Below, piece by piece: positions 10,146 to 20,556 of a stretch of DNA of 64,000 bases (position 1 is the first letter of the stretch; each line of letters starts with the position of its first letter). The stretch spans positions 6,803,474 to 6,867,473 of the forward strand of contig CM060065.1 in NCBI GenBank assembly GCA_030533445.1. The letters are read 5' to 3'. The stretch is from Cyprinodon diabolis. Lineage: Eukaryota > Chordata > Actinopteri > Cyprinodontiformes > Cyprinodontidae. The notes beneath the pieces are model-generated. The model was not told where the DNA came from, ran no database searches, and saw nothing but the letters and a program-made list of their open reading frames with translations. Position numbers and translations under genes: made by a program.

Positions 10146-12970
10146 GTAAGAAGCTGGAGGCGGCGAGCTGAGGGGCCTGCAGGAACCCAGAGGGGCCTGG
10201 ATCAGGGGACATTTATGGAGTGAATTATGTTTCATTATTGATGCTAACAACAGGTTTTTTAAAAGGAAATTTAGAAAAAAAAATGAAATCCAGGAATTGA
10301 AAACTGAGAAAAACTTTCCTTCTTTCTTAGATTTAGATTTTATATATTTTTTTCCTCATATTTACAAGATCAGTATCTTGTAATTATGAGGTAAGCTTTC
10401 TGATTTTTTTTTTCTTTTGGTCAATGCAATAAGCTTCCATTTATTTGCTCTTTAGACCAATAGAAACCATCTTTGCATTCCAGAGGAAACCAGCCCCCAG
10501 AAGTGTAAAGAATGTGATCATAAAAAACAGTTTTATAAGAATGCAATAAGTAAAATTCAATTTGAAAACCAGAAATTAAACAAAACATAAAAGTAATAAT
10601 ATGTTTTTTGCATTTTTGCAAGTTACCTCCAATAAACTGTTTCCTTTGCTTTCAATGATAATGGAACAACGTTGACTCCATAAATATTAATCTGATTCAG
10701 TTAAGATAGAAAACTATAATTATCTCTTTTTGTGTGAATTTAAGCTTCAATCTCGAAAAAAGATTTAGAGTTTTAATCAAAAACTGACATAAAGCGAAAA
10801 CTTTCTAATCTGTGTTTGGTTCATTTTAATGGTTTAACGTTAGAAAACAGGAAAATAAACTTAAACTTAAATAAACAAACCCAGCAAACAACCCCATGTT
10901 TTATTATTTTAAAACATAAAAAGAAAAAAATCAAATAATAAAACAGAAATAGATTCAGATTTTCAGATTCACATAAACATTTATTCCTTAATCTCTTTAG
11001 TCTGTTTATTTCACACAGAGAAAAGAGCCATAAAATTCTTAATTCTTGTTAATATTTGTTCAGTTTTTCATCATTATCTGAGCTAAAAAAAAAAAAAAAA
11101 CAAGTGTAATTTTGATTTTTCTTTATAGCAAAGTGACTTGCTGACCTTTGACCTCTGATTAAGCTTCTTCATGATATTCAGATTATCGGCTGAGGGATGA
11201 AATGACCTGATTAGGGAGAAAATAATGATTTATTGATATGAAAACGTGCAGATTAAATCCAGATTATGTCATGTTTCCTTGCAAAAGGAAACGTTTATTT
11301 CCCGTCTAAACAGGTCAATGAGATAAACTGCAAATAAAATGATTTACATTTAAAATGGGAAAAAATTAAAACTTACTGATCTTATTACATTTATAATATC
11401 TCATGATCTTAAGTTTATTAGCTTATTTTCTTATTTATTGGCTCAAATTAAGGTTAAATTCACTGATTTTTAGAGATTTTTTTTTTTACTTTTAGATCCC
11501 CTTTAGATTCTTATAATATTTTCTCTGAGATGATAAACTGCTTCAGCTGAATCCAGGCTTTGCTTTGGTAGGTTAAAGATCAAACGCTCAGCGCTGCCAC
11601 CCGGTGGCAGCAGCAGCACATGGCATCAGGCCGATATTTAAAGCCATTAGATGGGCCCAGTCCCAAACGGGCCCCCAAAGAACTGAACCAAAGACCCTCC
11701 GTTCCTGCAGAGGGTCCACCACATTAGGGGCCGTCCCAAACCACGCAGTGGGTGGGCAGAGTGGGCTGTTTGGCCCTTAGATAACGAGGCAGCATCAGTG
11801 CAGGCGCTACAATCAAAGGGTTAATGATGTTTTATTATTGAATAAAGGCTTTAAATTTCCATTAATACCATTAACCTGCTTTTTAAGATCTATTTTCTTG
11901 TCATTCATTGCAACTTATGTCATTTTTTAAACAGTATTTTACAAAATATAACTTTTTCTTTTCTTTAGTTTAAACCCAAAAACTATTAAAATTGTGGCTT
12001 TTTTAGAAGTGATTAATTCCTGCATTGGATATTGATAAACAGCATCATGTCTCATTAATTATTTCATAAAGCTGGAACCAAAATGTCTCTTGAAGCAGAC
12101 CTCTGTGTTAAACTGCAGTCAAATGAATCAGTATTGATCAGCATTGAGGTCATTTCTAGAACCAGTGAACACATATTAGCTGATGGAGGGAAAAACAGCT
12201 GACATCATCCAGCTGATGCATCGTCTGATGAACGAACACGGTGTCGGCTCAGCAGCTCAGATCCAGTCTGGTATTTAAAGGAATAGTCCAGTTATCATTT
12301 ATTGAAAAGTATGTAATCATTTCATATTTAAATTACTTTCAGAAGTTTGTATTCTGAATATTAGCAGAGTTTTCCTTCATCAGTTCAGCCATGAAAATCA
12401 TTTGGAAAAGTTTCCCTATCCATCCAGACAGGAAGCGTCTCCCCCAGCAGGGGGCAGCGTTGTTTTCATGGCGGCACAGAAAAGCATGAAATAAAAAACA
12501 GGGCAAGGGATTCAAATATGTTAACCCTGTAATGCCAAATGTATCATATTTGATAATACGGTTTCTGAAATGTTTTGAGTCTGACACCTTTTGCATAATT
12601 TAATGGTAAAAACTTTGCTCAAAATCCTATTGTTTTCTTCCTGCGTCATAAAGCTGTTTTCTTCCTGCGTCATAAAGCTGTAACCAAGCGTCTGTGTCTC
12701 TGAGGTGGAGCGGTGGGGGGTCTGCTGGGCAGCTGGATGACCAGCGGTCAGTTCAGGCCTCTGCCTCAGATCCTGATGGAGCTTCCTCCGCAGCAGAGGC
12801 AGCAGCTTTACGCGCAGATCAACGGCTTGCTGGACAGCCTGGAGTGGATGGACGCAGCGCAGCTCGTCGCGCTGGTTATGGGGAACGCCACGCTGCAGCA
12901 GCAGGTCACCGCCGCCCTCATCAGCTACGTCACCAAGGAGCTCAGAGCTGAGGTCAGATACGGAGACTGA
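9986..12970 (+). CDS. c19orf12: C19orf12 homologue (mitochondrial/ER glycine-zipper membrane protein), 2 coding exons
   Basis: The coding sequence joins 9986-10145 and 12705-12970, giving 141 aa, the length of a human C19orf12 isoform. Exon 1 encodes [20 protein letters not shown] and the Gly/Ala-rich [16 protein letters not shown]. Across the splice the sequence becomes [19 protein letters not shown], almost identical to the human protein, followed by [16 protein letters not shown] and the C-terminal [10 protein letters not shown]. The glycine-zipper hydrophobic hairpin is the membrane region. Human C19orf12 localises to mitochondria, ER and contact sites, and its mutation causes neurodegeneration with brain iron accumulation (NBIA4/MPAN). 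The molecular activity is unknown. The ATG at 9986 is the first after the acceptor and fits the family N terminus. Intron 10146-12704 holds A/T-rich DNA and a Kolobok-like end at 12279. AATAAA signals occur at 13154 and 13193. Confidence 0.93.
10146..12704 (+). other. Intron of the C19orf12 homologue
   Basis: Mostly A/T-rich sequence. Bases 10454-10560 resemble a segment seen again at 14320-14430 and 38608-38720 (AGACCAATAGAAA...GAATGTGATC). A Kolobok-like terminus sits at 12275. No exon was found. Confidence 0.6.
12275..12370. mobile_element. Kolobok-like element terminus
   Basis: TTAA (12275-12278) followed by AGGAATAGTCCAGTTATCAT. The same TTAA-AGG start occurs at 48480 and 63288. The following 80 bp are similar, in inverted order, to 48484-48570 (TTATTGAAAAGTATG, TTTCAGAAGTTTG). 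The right end was not found. Confidence 0.45.
12705..12970 (+). CDS. c19orf12: C19orf12 homologue, coding exon 2
   Basis: Acceptor GTGTCTCTGAG; the first two bases complete a Gly codon. Encodes [17 protein letters not shown] through the C-terminal LRAEVRYGD, with TGA at 12968-12970. Confidence 0.93.
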
Positions 12971-13917
12971 GCTTCATGGAGGAGGATGGACACACTGGGA
13001 ACAATGGGGGGGGGGTCCTGTTTTTTTAATTTAATTGATTCTGAATGCTAAACATTAGGGTGATGGGACAGAGGCTTTCCAGCCTGAAAGACTTTGAGCC
13101 AGCCTAATGGCTGCTCAGCCATTAGGAAGCATTTAATGAGTCTTATTTTTCTAAATAAACTGAAACATGTTTTATTTTCTCTCTGAAATCTGAATAAAAA
13201 CATTTTTTCTTAAATCTATGAGTCTGTTAATAATCCACAGATGGAGGCAGCCTGTCACTCCAGCCTTCATCCACTAGATGGCAGTAAAACTCAACACATG
13301 TTTGGAGTTGTTTTTTTTTCTTCAAAACTTTATTTGGAAAAAACCCTCAAAGAGTGACATCATATCCAACCAGCAGCTCCTGTCTCATTTCCAGCACATT
13401 TGTTTCCTTAATTTTCAGGCACATAAAGCGAGGAGTAAGGCACCTTTAATGAAGGAAGAACAAAACGCCTCTGATGAGTTTCACTCGTTAACAGGATCCT
13501 TTCAGCTCATTAGGCTTTGAGCAAATGTTTGTCATCCTGTAAACGATTGAAAACAATTTTATTCTTTTTCCCTTTAAATCTTAATCAGTTATCAGGTTTA
13601 TTTATTTCATCTTTTATTTCTGTTTTTATTACTGGCTTTAACAAATAAATGATTCACATGGATCGGTTGTTCATTTTTACAGTACGATCAGAAATCGGCA
13701 CCGTCAGAAACTGAATTTGACTAAAACCTGTTTTCTAATGATTTTTTTTTAGTTAAATTTATTTTTTAAAATGAAATAGACTAAAAAATGAATCATAAAT
13801 CCAGAAAATTCAGACTCCATTGAATGAAATTCCTTTTCAAAGTGATTCATTTCATGTCAGATTCAGTCAGACGGTCCAGGTTCCTGTCGTACTTCCAGAC
13901 CTTTCCATGACCATCAC
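12971..13917. repeat. Segmental duplication, block 1 (partner 30655-31593)
   Basis: The 3' UTR and downstream flank of the C19orf12 homologue. Long, nearly identical stretches recur at 30655-31593, for example CCACTAGATGGCAGTAAAAC and GTCTCATTTCCAGCACATTT. The similarity is weak for the first 200 bp and then very high. Open frames in it (e.g. 13278-13520) have a twin in the partner and no family match. Confidence 0.88.
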
Positions 13918-14955
13918 CTCATCTCAGTGGGCTGGAAAACTTATTTAGCATCACAGGCAGTTTGACTGTGATGTTCTGCAACGTTCCGCCGTATCTGCTC
14001 TTGCACATAAAGCAGAGAGTTTATGGAGGGAATTTTATGCCATTATTGTTTCAGAAAAAAAAAAAATACATGTTTTGTGAATGAAAACAAAAAAAACAAT
14101 CCAGAAATAAAACTTTGAAAAACATATTTTAAAAAGTTTTGTAGAAAATCTTGGGAGTTTTCTTTTTATATTTAAATGTTTTAAATGATTTTCCTGATTT
14201 CTGTATTTCCTCATTCTCTATTTTTTAATTGAATTTTACAAGCTGTTTTTCAGTCACATTCTCTTCTTTTCAAACCCCAAAACAAACACAGCAATAAAAC
14301 TGTTGTCGCTAACATTAAGCAGACCAATAGAAATGAGTCTCTGGGCCCCAGTCCACAGGAAGCCCCGCCCCCAGAGGTGCAGAGAATGTGATCCGGAAAA
14401 CCCAATTTGAAATAATGCAATTTGTAGAAATCTCAGAAAACAAAAATAGGGAAAAATAATAAATCAACAAAAAACATGAAATAATTTAATAAAGTAAGAT
14501 TTTAAATATTTTTTTCTTGAATCTTAAAAAGCAAAATTTGAGAAAAAAGCAAAGTTACTCTCAGAAACTTGTTTTGATTAAGACTTAAGGCTTTATACAA
14601 GAATGATTAAGTCAAATTTAATGCTTTTTAATGCTCTTAGAAATAATTTTACCAATAATAATTAGTTTCAACAAGTACCCATGACTCTCATATAAACACA
14701 GCAAAATCTTTCATCATCTTTATTGTCAGCAGGCTGCAGCCATGTTCCAAATTCCTCGTTTTCCAGCAACTTTTGTTAAAATTTACATTTTCCCATTCTC
14801 TAGCTTTTTCTCTGCCTCGAGTTCCAGTCATATGGCTTTACGATCAACTGGAAGCAGTTTCACACCAATATATCGCAATGTAATAAATCTGACAAAATTG
14901 GTTTTATAAACTTTTTTTTAATTTCATTTTTTAAAGCATTTTAAATGTTACGAGT
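13918..14955. repeat. Segmental duplication, block 2 (partner 38254-39240)
   Basis: Matches AP-2 alpha intron/exon DNA at 38254-39240 in the same orientation. Shared marks are CACAGGCAGTTTGACTGTGA, the AGGAAGCCCCGCCCCC segment and GCTTTACGATCAACTGGAAG. It directly abuts block 1 here, while the partners lie about 6.7 kb apart. Confidence 0.88.
13919..13994 (-). pseudogene. Duplicated fragment of an AP-2 alpha appendage exon
   Basis: The reverse strand matches the exon at 38215-38331 from its acceptor side (CTG|ATACGGCGG) through the codons for the LNKFFQP region. It lacks the last 41 bp of that exon and its donor. One A is missing in the GGAAAACT run relative to the real exon, which shifts the frame. 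The gene's other exons are absent here. Confidence 0.85.
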
Positions 14956-15168
14956 ATTAGGGCCAGGTTAGAGATCTTTTTCAGATTTTTATGTTGAGAC
15001 TTTACGACTTTATCTCTGAATTTTATGACTGTTCTTGTTGTGAGATTGTTCTCATATTATTATGACTTTATTCTCGGGATTGTATGATTTTATTCTTGTA
15101 ATTTTACGACTTTATTCTCATAATTTTATGACTTTATTCCCGAAATAGAAGAAAAAAAGATCTCTAGT
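14955..15168. mobile_element. Palindromic TTTATTCTCGTAA-repeat MITE, copy 1 (short)
   Basis: Left end ACGAGTATTAGGGCCAGG; the body contains degenerate copies of the ACTTTATTCTCGTAATTTT motif and ends GAAAAAAAGATCTCTAG. Family copies lie at 39241-39687 and 58133-59344. The right end is lost at the junction with another repeat. Confidence 0.7.
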
Positions 15169-15215
15169 CATCTCAAGGCACTTTACAGACACAATACAAC
15201 CACATCATCCAGTCA

Positions 15216-15675
15216 AATTGGGCCCCTTGGTACCAATTGAGCATCGTTGCAACACCACAGCCTACCTGAGTATTGTTGCTGACCATGTCCATCCCTTTAT
15301 GACCACAATGTACCCAACTTCTAATGGCTACTTTCAGCAGGATAATGCGCCATGTCATAAAGCTGGAATCATCTCAGACTGGTTTCTTGAACATGACAAT
15401 GAGTTCACTGTACTCAAATGGCCTCCACAGTCACCAGATCTCAATCCAATAGAGCATCTTTGGGATGTGGTGGAACGGGAGATTGGCATCATGGATGTGC
15501 AGCCGACAAATCTGCGGCAACTGTGTGATGCCATCATGTCAATATGGACCAAACTCCCTGAGGAATGCTTCCAGCACCTTGTTGAATCTATGCCACGAAG
15601 AATTGAGGCAGTTCTGAAGGCAAAAGGGGGTCCAACCCGTTACTAGCATGGGGTACCTAATAAAGTGGCCGGTGA

Positions 15676-15680
<5 letters not shown>
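15216..15680 (+). mobile_element. 5'-truncated Tc1-like transposon with DD36E transposase C terminus
   Basis: Open frame 15218-15646 gives 142 residues of Tc1/mariner transposase. It includes YFQQDNAPCHK (second catalytic Asp) and PPQSPDLNPIEHLW (catalytic Glu). Thirty-six residues separate this Asp and Glu, which fits the DD36E (Incomer-type) group and not the usual DD34E. The helix-turn-helix N terminus and first Asp are missing; the 5' side is cut by a fish repeat fragment (15170-15215). The 3' terminal repeat AATAAAGTGGCCGGTGAGTG follows the stop codon and runs into (TA)n. Confidence 0.88.

Positions 15681-15717
<37 letters not shown>
15679..15717. repeat. (TA)n microsatellite
   Basis: TA run directly after the transposon terminus, followed by TATGTATG variants. 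It may be an expanded TA target site. Confidence 0.95.
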
Positions 15718-15723
<6 letters not shown>

Positions 15724-15999
15724 GTATGTATGTATATATGAATACAGCACAGTTAATAAGACTGATTTGAAAATAAACAAATTTAAAAAAACGGAATCTT
15801 GGAACAGACATCAAAGGGAACGTTCCAAAAGCTGTCACAGTGTGATGTCATCAACCCAATGCATATATGTAACAGAATTCCATCTTCCTCATTGCTTGCC
15901 TTACTGCTGACCGGATCAGACGTAGCTAAGCTGTTTTCAAGTCAACCGTTCAACAATTTGTGGATTCACGTCGATTTTAACGACCGCAATTGTGAAAAA

Positions 16000-17511
16000 A
16001 TGTCTCATCAAATCCCAAGACAACACGATGGGAGGAGAGGACCCCAGGCAAGATGGGGAAATCAACAAAACCAGCAAGCCTGGTTTCAACCTCCACCCGT
16101 GGATTTCTTACATGGGGAAATCCAGCGGCTGAGCTATCTTTTGGAAATGGAGAAAGGAAGATGGTTTGAGGAGAACCAAAAGGTAGTCGTACTGGAAGCA
16201 CAGTTGGAGGAGACAAAATTAGAGGTGAAAAGGCAGAAAAATCTCAAAGAAATGTTTATCAACAAGGGCAAAGAGACGAAGAGGGAACTCGAGAGAGTCG
16301 AAAAGTTAAGTGATTCGCAAACCCTTAGCACTGTGGCCATTGCCTCCATTGTTCACAATGACATGAAATACAAGAAGAAAAAGATGCTGCAAAAAGACTT
16401 TGAAGAACTGAAGGTGGCCCACATCCTCCTCCAAGAATCATTTTCCTCACAAATTCAGGCAGAAAAAGACAAGAACATTGCCCTCCAGGAAGAACTGGAC
16501 AAACTCAAGACTTCCTACCAGGAGTTTCCCCCCAAAAGTAAAGATGTTGCTGCAGAAATGCAGCATGTTGGGATTCAGACAGAGAACGAGCAAAGAACCA
16601 GTGAGATTGAAGAGCTCCTGGAAAACCTGAGGGCTGAGAAAGAGGATTTCGTTCAAAAAACCTCACAAGAGATGGCAGCTCTGCAGGAGAGGGAGAACAG
16701 TCTGCAGAGACAACTAGACCAGCTTCAAGTCTCATACCAAGAACTGAACTGCAGGTATGAAAAAGACGTTTCTGCATTAAAACAGCAAACAGATACAAAT
16801 CAGCAGGAGCTAAACTGCTTCAAAAATACTAGTTCAGAGAGAGAAAGGCGAGACCTGCAGCTTATCAATGACCTGAGAGCTGAGAAGGACGATATTTATC
16901 AAAAAATGTCACAAGAGATGGCGCTCCTACAAGAGAAGGAGAAACAGTCAGAGCGTGAAGTAGAGCAGGTTAGACAGAAATACCAAGAAATGACCTGCAT
17001 GTATGAAAAAGGTGTTTCTCTGCTAAAACAGCAAGTAGAAATGTATCAGAAGGAGGTTGATTTGAGAGCTGAGCAAGACCTTCTGACAGAAAACGCCTCA
17101 AAAGAAATCTCATTCCTGCAAGAGAAAGAGAAACATTTGCAGAGAGAGGTGGAGGAGATTCAGGTTTTATACCAGGAACTAAATTCAAGGTATGAAACTG
17201 ATGTTTCTGCACTAAAACAGCAAGTGGAAACCTTAAAGCAGGAGAAAAATATCCACAAAGAGCAGGAAAACCTGTCAGAGACCAGAGACTTTACTGAAGC
17301 CTCAGCCGAGGACATGAACAAGGGTGCAGAGGAAACGCTCCAAGGGTCAAGCCATCCTGATTTTGGAATTACTGATGAGCCTGAAATGAAGTCAGAGACG
17401 AACAACCCAGATACCGAACTCATGGCGGGAGCAGGCAAAGAGACTAAAGCAAAGCGTACAGTGTGGAAGAAAATACGGTGCTCCCTGGGTTTCAGGACAT
17501 CGAAAAAGTAG
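16000..17511 (+). CDS. Single-exon long coiled-coil protein (uncharacterised)
   Basis: The uninterrupted frame runs from 15799 (570 codons). I prefer the ATG at 16000 (MSHQIPRQHDGRRGPQARWG, 503 aa), because the residues before it look like translated 5' UTR. Residues about 30-455 (of 503) are dense heptads of Leu/Glu/Gln/Lys. Three internal repeats start at 16621, 16867 and 17056, each with (D/N)LRAE, EM..LQE(R/K)E, YQE(L/M) and LKQQ. The C terminus is acidic/Ser-rich and then basic, ending KKIRCSLGFRTSKK. It resembles the golgin/trichohyalin-type coiled-coil proteins that are multi-copy in fish, but I cannot name an orthologue. AATAAA begins at 17512, right after the TAG, and an A-rich tract follows, so a processed retrogene origin is plausible. 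The frame is intact with no stop in over 500 codons, in a region where every transposon is broken. Confidence 0.75.
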   Translation: MSHQIPRQHDGRRGPQARWGNQQNQQAWFQPPPVDFLHGEIQRLSYLLEMEKGRWFEENQKVVVLEAQLEETKLEVKRQKNLKEMFINKGKETKRELERVEKLSDSQTLSTVAIASIVHNDMKYKKKKMLQKDFEELKVAHILLQESFSSQIQAEKDKNIALQEELDKLKTSYQEFPPKSKDVAAEMQHVGIQTENEQRTSEIEELLENLRAEKEDFVQKTSQEMAALQERENSLQRQLDQLQVSYQELNCRYEKDVSALKQQTDTNQQELNCFKNTSSERERRDLQLINDLRAEKDDIYQKMSQEMALLQEKEKQSEREVEQVRQKYQEMTCMYEKGVSLLKQQVEMYQKEVDLRAEQDLLTENASKEISFLQEKEKHLQREVEEIQVLYQELNSRYETDVSALKQQVETLKQEKNIHKEQENLSETRDFTEASAEDMNKGAEETLQGSSHPDFGITDEPEMKSETNNPDTELMAGAGKETKAKRTVWKKIRCSLGFRTSKK

Positions 17512-17517
17512 AATAAA

Positions 17518-17725
17518 AGCAAGAATCGTTTTTTGTATGTATATAGAAAAAGCCACAAAAAAAATGTATGATAAAAAAGCATAAAAAAGACTAACTGCTC
17601 AAAAAAGGAGAAAAAAAAAGACAAAAAAAGACAAAAAACAACTCCAAAAAAAGCATAAAAAATGAAAAAAAGCCAAAAAAATATTTAAAATAAAAAAAAA
17701 GCCACAAAAAAAAGTGTGAATGTGT
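17518..17725. repeat. A-rich low-complexity tract
   Basis: Runs of AAAAAA interspersed with GCC, GAC and GCAT. It follows the AATAAA of the coiled-coil gene and may be an expanded, degraded poly-A tail. Confidence 0.7.
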
Positions 17726-17929
17726 GTGCGAATGGTGTGTGAATGTAGGTGCGAATGTGAGCGTGAATGAGTGTGGGGGTGAATCTTCACAGGGCGTGTG
17801 CGAAGCGTCTACTGCAGAGCTGTTTCTAGGAAGTTCCTGCTTTCAGCTTGAAACTTTCTGCATTCAGCTGCTGCAGCTGGCTCACCCCTTTCTATGGGGG
17901 GAAAAGAGGAGACCAATGTAAAGTCTCCT

Positions 17930-18230
17930 TCTGCCATATAGAGCCTCTCCACCGCCAAGACCCCTGCAGTGCCTCCTCGTGGCCCCACACGGTAACTGGG
18001 TACTCTACAGTCCCAGGCCAAACTGCAGGGGATCTCGGAGCTACAGTGGTCCCTAGAGACATGATGCAGGAATGCTGTGGCATCAGTCAACCACTGTTCC
18101 AGCTATGGACAAATAGCTTCACTCCCATAGCCCTTGCTTTAGTAGTCAACATAAAACAGGGGCTATGAGAGTACATCTCAGCTGAGATGTAGGCGGTGCG
18201 CCTAAGGTAACTCTAAACTGAGAAGGGATC
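17930..18230. repeat. Ancient repeat unit A, left part
   Basis: Shares CCCTAGAGA, TCCCAGG and CCA(G)TGTTCCAGCT with 20860-20977. The unit continues at 20557 on the far side of the pogo-like insertion. Confidence 0.65.
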
Positions 18231-18473
18231 TACCGTATTTTCACGACCATAAGGCGCACCGTACTAAAAGGCGCAGTCTCAGTTATGTGTGCCATTTCTG
18301 TATTTAACACACACACAAGGCACACGGGACTATAGGGCGCAGGTTTTATATACAGGTACATGTCCTCTACTACGTTTAAATACCTCTACTGCGTATTTAA
18401 AAATAGAGCGGGAGCAAAACTGAGTATGATTGTGCTTTATTCATGTATTTATTACAAAGTATTAATCAAACCT

Positions 18474-19050
18474 GGGAGCTGGCTGTGAGACAGACACATC
18501 GCTGATGACCCAGAGCGCTGTGATCACTCCTCTGAAACAGTTTATTGACGCATAAATTAACTTAAAATGCAGAAATCTGCCGGCAGAATATGTTTGCTTT
18601 TATTATCCTGGTGCCTGCAGTTTAGATTGTACCGGTTAGTTCTGACGCGCGGCTGAAGCAGCTTTGCTGCTCTGGCTGCGCGGTGCAAAAGTGTGTCTGA
18701 CGTGCGTTGGGCGGAACTATCCTATCTTTTCTTTGCCTTGCAGCTGTATTTGCTGTGATCATTGGGAATAAAGTAGTTTTAATATGTTTTCAAGTGGGAA
18801 AATCCACCTGAAAACTTAATTCAACAGCAGCCTCTGGCCGGGTCGCCTCCTCGCGGTTCACCGCGGCGGCTGGTAGGTGTTTTTCATCTAAATAATCTAA
18901 ACTGCAGGCAGCAGGATAATAAAAGCGAACATATTTTGTCAGCAGATTTCAGCATTTTAATTTAATTTAGGCGTCAATAAACTGTTTCAGAGGAGTGATC
19001 ACAGCGTTCTGTATCATCAGTGATGTGTCTGTCTCGCTGTCAGCTCCCAG
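18474..19050. repeat. Inverted repeat (arms about 155 bp) inside the pogo-like element
   Basis: Left arm 18474-18625 (GGGAGCTGGCTGTGAGACAG...) is the inverse of 18894-19050 (...CTCGCTGTCAGCTCCCAG). The loop 18640-18890 (TTTGCTGCTCTGGCTGCGCG) recurs at 56327-56720. With the GCTTCTGCTGCGCCTGCTGT end near 19235 this is probably another nested MITE. Confidence 0.8.
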
Positions 19051-19436
19051 ATCAGCTTCTCTGATTGGTTGATGCGGCGCGTCCAGCAGCAAAACTTCAA
19101 TTTTTCCTTCTCGAGCAGCAGCAGCGCGTCAAGCGCGTCAGATACTTAAACGCTCCCGACGAGCTGCGCCTGCTGCTCAAAACGCGCTGCGGGACCTTTT
19201 GCTGCGCCTTGACGCGCGTCAACCATTGACTCGCTGCTTCTGCTGCGCCTGCTGTGTCCGGTTCAAACCGATGTCGAGCGGTTGAAGTTCCTTTGTCAGA
19301 CCGCCCGCAATAACGGCGAGCACACCGTTCATTTGTTTCACCATGTTTTTCACATCGGCTGTAAGATGGGCACGCATGGAGTCACACATTAACAGCGATG
19401 GTGATGAGTGGAAAAAAAACCATGGTCTCCTTACAT

Positions 19437-20308
19437 AGGGTGACCAAACGTCCGTATTTCCCGGGACATATCCGTATTTCACGTCCTTTCCCGGGCGTCC
19501 CGTGAGGAAATGTCCTGATTTTTAAAATTACCTTAATTGGACCATTCAATTTACAGGCACTCGGGCACTGCGCACAACGCTGCGTGTGACGTAATCCCTG
19601 AGCCGCGTCAGTGCGGGCAGCCCTGTTCTTAATCAGAATATAGATAACGTGGCTGTCAGTACGCCAACAACATGCAAAAGCGCAAATGTATGTTTACCGA
19701 CGATTTACAAAAGAGTTTCCCCGCTTTCAGACCGGGTCGAGACAAATGGGAGGCCTTGTGCACAGTGTGCAAAGCAGGCACATATGTCTCGGTGTCCAAT
19801 GGAGGTGCAAGGGATCTGAAAAGCCACCTGGACTCCGAAAGTAAAGATAGTCTATTGATATGTTTGTTCGTTTTTGGTACATTTTGAGTTATTTTTGCTA
19901 CACAAGAGGTATTTTTTGTTAATTAGCTCATTTGTTAATTTTTTTTTTCTGATAGCCTACAGAACAGACATTATTTTGTTCATTGCTGAGCCTGAGTATC
20001 ATCTGTTTCTGGGAGTTGAGAGTTATTGTTAACTTTTATTGTTAAGTGAAGGATGTTTAGATGAGACATTATTTCTTTCATTGTGCTTTTAATTCATTAC
20101 AGGAATTGTTAAGCATTTTTAATAAATACATTTTGAATGAAATTGTTGTTTGTTATTGTATTTATTTAAGCATTTTTAATAAACCAACTGTAAATATCAT
20201 GTTATTGTAGGATTACGTAGGCCTATGTTAAGTGAGTGCATGCCACAGACGTCTCTATGCATGGGAAGAGAGATTTCCCCCCCCCCATATGAAAATATGG
20301 TCACCCTA
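19437..20308 (+). mobile_element. hAT element nested in the pogo-like transposase
   Basis: 8-bp target duplications CCTTACAT at 19429-19436 and 20309-20316. Ends AGGGTGACCAAACGTCC and (other strand) TAGGGTGACCATATTTTC. An open frame at 19672-19887 encodes MQKRKCMFTDDLQKSFPAFR, RDKWEALCTVCKAG and a downstream His. This is a BED-like zinc finger typical of Zaphod-type hAT transposases; the rest of the transposase is missing. Confidence 0.85.
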
Positions 20309-20556
20309 CCTTACATCACCTCCCTCAGCCACTCTTTCATCATCTCCTCAATGAGGAGATGAGGAGTTCTGCATAAAGCACACACCTGTTCTTTTTACAC
20401 AATCCACGCCCACACTTCCCCCTTTAATGTTCTCATGGTGGTCTCAAACGTCCGCAATAACAACACACATAGGGCGCAACGCACTATAGGGCGCGCCGCA
20501 CATTTTGAGGGAAAAAAAGACGTTTATATGCGCCTTATAGTCGTGAAAATACAGTA

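Larger units (their letters stand above)
18233..20554 (-). mobile_element. Pogo-like (TA target site) DNA transposon with nested insertions
   Basis: Flanked by TA on both sides (18231-18232, 20555-20556). The ends are CCGTATTTTCACGACCATAA on the left and, on the other strand, CTGTATTTTCACGACTATAA on the right. The minus strand encodes a broken pogo/TIGD-type transposase. KEWLREVM is at about 20317-20345. After the nested element comes FFFHSSPSLLMCDSMRAHLT, then GGLTKELQPLDIGLNR at about 19250-19430. The second catalytic Asp (CDSMRAH) and a terminal Asp (QPLD) are visible. The frame is interrupted by a hAT element and the N terminus is degraded, so it is inactive. Confidence 0.82.

Noticed and set aside
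12694..12951. Alternative frame over C19orf12 exon 2
   Set aside because: The neighbouring frame matches the C19orf12 family to its C terminus; this one does not match anything.
15665..15910. Open frames through IYIYIY/YMYMYV
   Set aside because: Translation of the (TA)n microsatellite.
15799..15999. N-terminal extension of the coiled-coil frame (67 codons)
   Set aside because: Composition differs from the rest and a good ATG follows at 16000; treated as 5' UTR, though it cannot be excluded.
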